A stretch of DNA of 13,948 bases from Nitrospirota bacterium (GTDB lineage: Bacteria; Nitrospirota; Nitrospiria; Nitrospirales; Nitrospiraceae), in NCBI GenBank assembly GCA_016201805.1, contig JACQCB010000127.1, forward strand, positions 1 through 13,948, read 5' to 3'. Of the stretch, positions 13,629 to 13,948 are shown one piece after another (the first letter of the stretch is position 1; each line of letters opens with the position of its first letter). The position numbers and the translations under genes were made by a program. The notes under the pieces were generated by a model. It worked only from the letters and a program-made list of their open reading frames with translations. It searched no databases and was not told the origin of the DNA.

Positions 13629-13672
13629 CCGCTCACTTCGATCACATGTGAGCGGAAAGTTCTTTTGCCACC
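13629..13672. repeat. Hairpin repeat unit, copy 2
   Basis: CCGCTCAC (13629-13636) and GTGAGCGG (13648-13655) form a perfect 8-base stem around TTCGATCACAT, which differs from the copy 1 loop by one base. The tail AAAGTTCTTTTGCCACC (13656-13672) matches copy 1 at 13 of 17 positions. The four outer stem pairs are identical to copy 1, while the four inner pairs are all different but still complementary. A 10-base palindrome, TCACATGTGA (13642-13651), overlaps the right half. Together the copies resemble the repeated terminal binding sites of some insertion sequences; IS21-family ends are one candidate, from memory only. No transposase is present. Confidence 0.72.
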
Positions 13673-13863
13673 CTCGCTTCTTCTAAGATGCCTGCCCTTT
13701 TCCTAAGGCAAGGAAAGTACCAGAGATCGCCTGGAGAAGAAAGCGCCGAACATCGCGGCCGATTCAAGCAGTTAGCGGAGAGGGCCAAGCCGGAAGGAAG
13801 TCGAGAGCGACCGAGGTGACGCGAATTACCTCAGCGTCGCCAGAACGATTGCCGCAAAATTCC

Positions 13864-13948
13864 TCATTCCATTGCCAAGACTCCTGCGCCGTTGATCGTG
13901 CCGGCCTTCAACATCTGGAGCGCAAGGTTGGCCTCCTCCAGCTTGAAC
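13864..13948 (-). CDS. Zinc-type alcohol dehydrogenase, C-terminal end (cut by window edge)
   Basis: Entering from the right edge on the minus strand, one frame reads FKLEEANLALQMLKAG and then TINGAGVLAME before a TGA at 13866-13864. The pattern LEEAN-AL--LK-G-I-G-xVL is the usual C-terminus of medium-chain, zinc-dependent alcohol dehydrogenases, NAD(P)-dependent oxidoreductases of the MDR superfamily. Only 27 codons are visible, so neither the zinc ligands nor the coenzyme motif can be checked, and a quinone-oxidoreductase-type relative is possible. Confidence 0.65.
   Translation of the reverse strand, partial: FKLEEANLALQMLKAGTINGAGVLAME

Larger units (their letters stand above)
13522..13863. 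other. Gene-free region with duplicated hairpins and a possible end-of-gene stem
   Basis: About 342 bases lie between the BCAM0308-like gene and the end of the alcohol dehydrogenase gene, both on the minus strand. Besides the two hairpin repeats, an interrupted stem lies at 13807-13840: GCGAC/GTCGC outside and GAGGT/ACCTC inside, with a 10-base loop. It is 24 bases past the dehydrogenase stop and could help end that transcript, but no T-run follows on the minus strand. The rest holds no recognisable gene. A 43-codon frame at 13688-13819 (plus) has no clear ribosome site or motif. Confidence 0.5.

Noticed and set aside
13688..13819. 43-codon plus-strand frame after the hairpin repeats
   Set aside because: Open and started by ATG, but it has no clear ribosome site, no recognisable motif and is highly charged in a way GC-rich chance frames often are.

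Overview
The window is GC-rich, gene-dense bacterial chromosome. The mix of families (cyclic-2,3-DPG-synthetase-like GTPase with carbamate kinase, an amicyanin-type cupredoxin, CxxC mini-proteins, tandem-domain universal stress proteins, a BCAM0308-type zinc protein) fits a Nitrospirota (Nitrospira-like) genome. This is judged from family recognition alone; no 16S rRNA or marker gene is present, so the taxonomy is an inference. No tRNA, rRNA, CRISPR array or intact transposase was seen.

Layout. (1) 1-538, minus: 5' part of an acetyl-CoA synthetase-type acyl-CoA ligase, cut by the left edge. (2) 880-3184, plus: a cyclic 2,3-diphosphoglycerate synthetase-family P-loop protein overlapping a carbamate kinase by 8 bases. 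(3) 3181-3862, minus: a 61-residue two-CxxC zinc-ribbon protein followed by an exported type 1 copper protein. The copper gene and the carbamate kinase gene share one CTAG as their two stop codons, and a good -24/-12 (sigma-54) promoter match precedes the zinc-ribbon gene. (4) 4267-6971, plus: an HtrA/DegP-type exported protease, an MlaC-family periplasmic lipid-binding protein and a second trypsin-fold protein without a signal peptide, closely spaced and probably one operon. (5) 7046-10263, minus: a two-domain universal stress protein, a DUF2459-like lipoprotein overlapping it by 4 bases, and glucose-6-phosphate dehydrogenase. (6) 10410-12976, plus: an FHA / transmembrane / coiled-coil / trypsin-like protease and a second two-domain universal stress protein, divergent from group 5. 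(7) 12985-13521, minus: a BCAM0308-like zinc protein. (8) 13522-13863: a gene-free stretch with two related hairpins. (9) 13864-13948, minus: the last 27 codons of a zinc-type alcohol dehydrogenase, cut by the right edge.

Taken together, the centre of the window looks like an envelope-stress and protein-quality neighbourhood: three different trypsin-fold proteins within about 8 kb, an Mla lipid carrier, two tandem USPs on either side of a divergent promoter region, and an NADPH-generating enzyme. The two most unusual items are the membrane-anchored FHA-coiled-coil-protease paired with a USP, and the duplicated hairpin at 13556-13599 and 13629-13672. In that hairpin the 11-nt loop is nearly constant while four inner stem pairs all change and stay paired.
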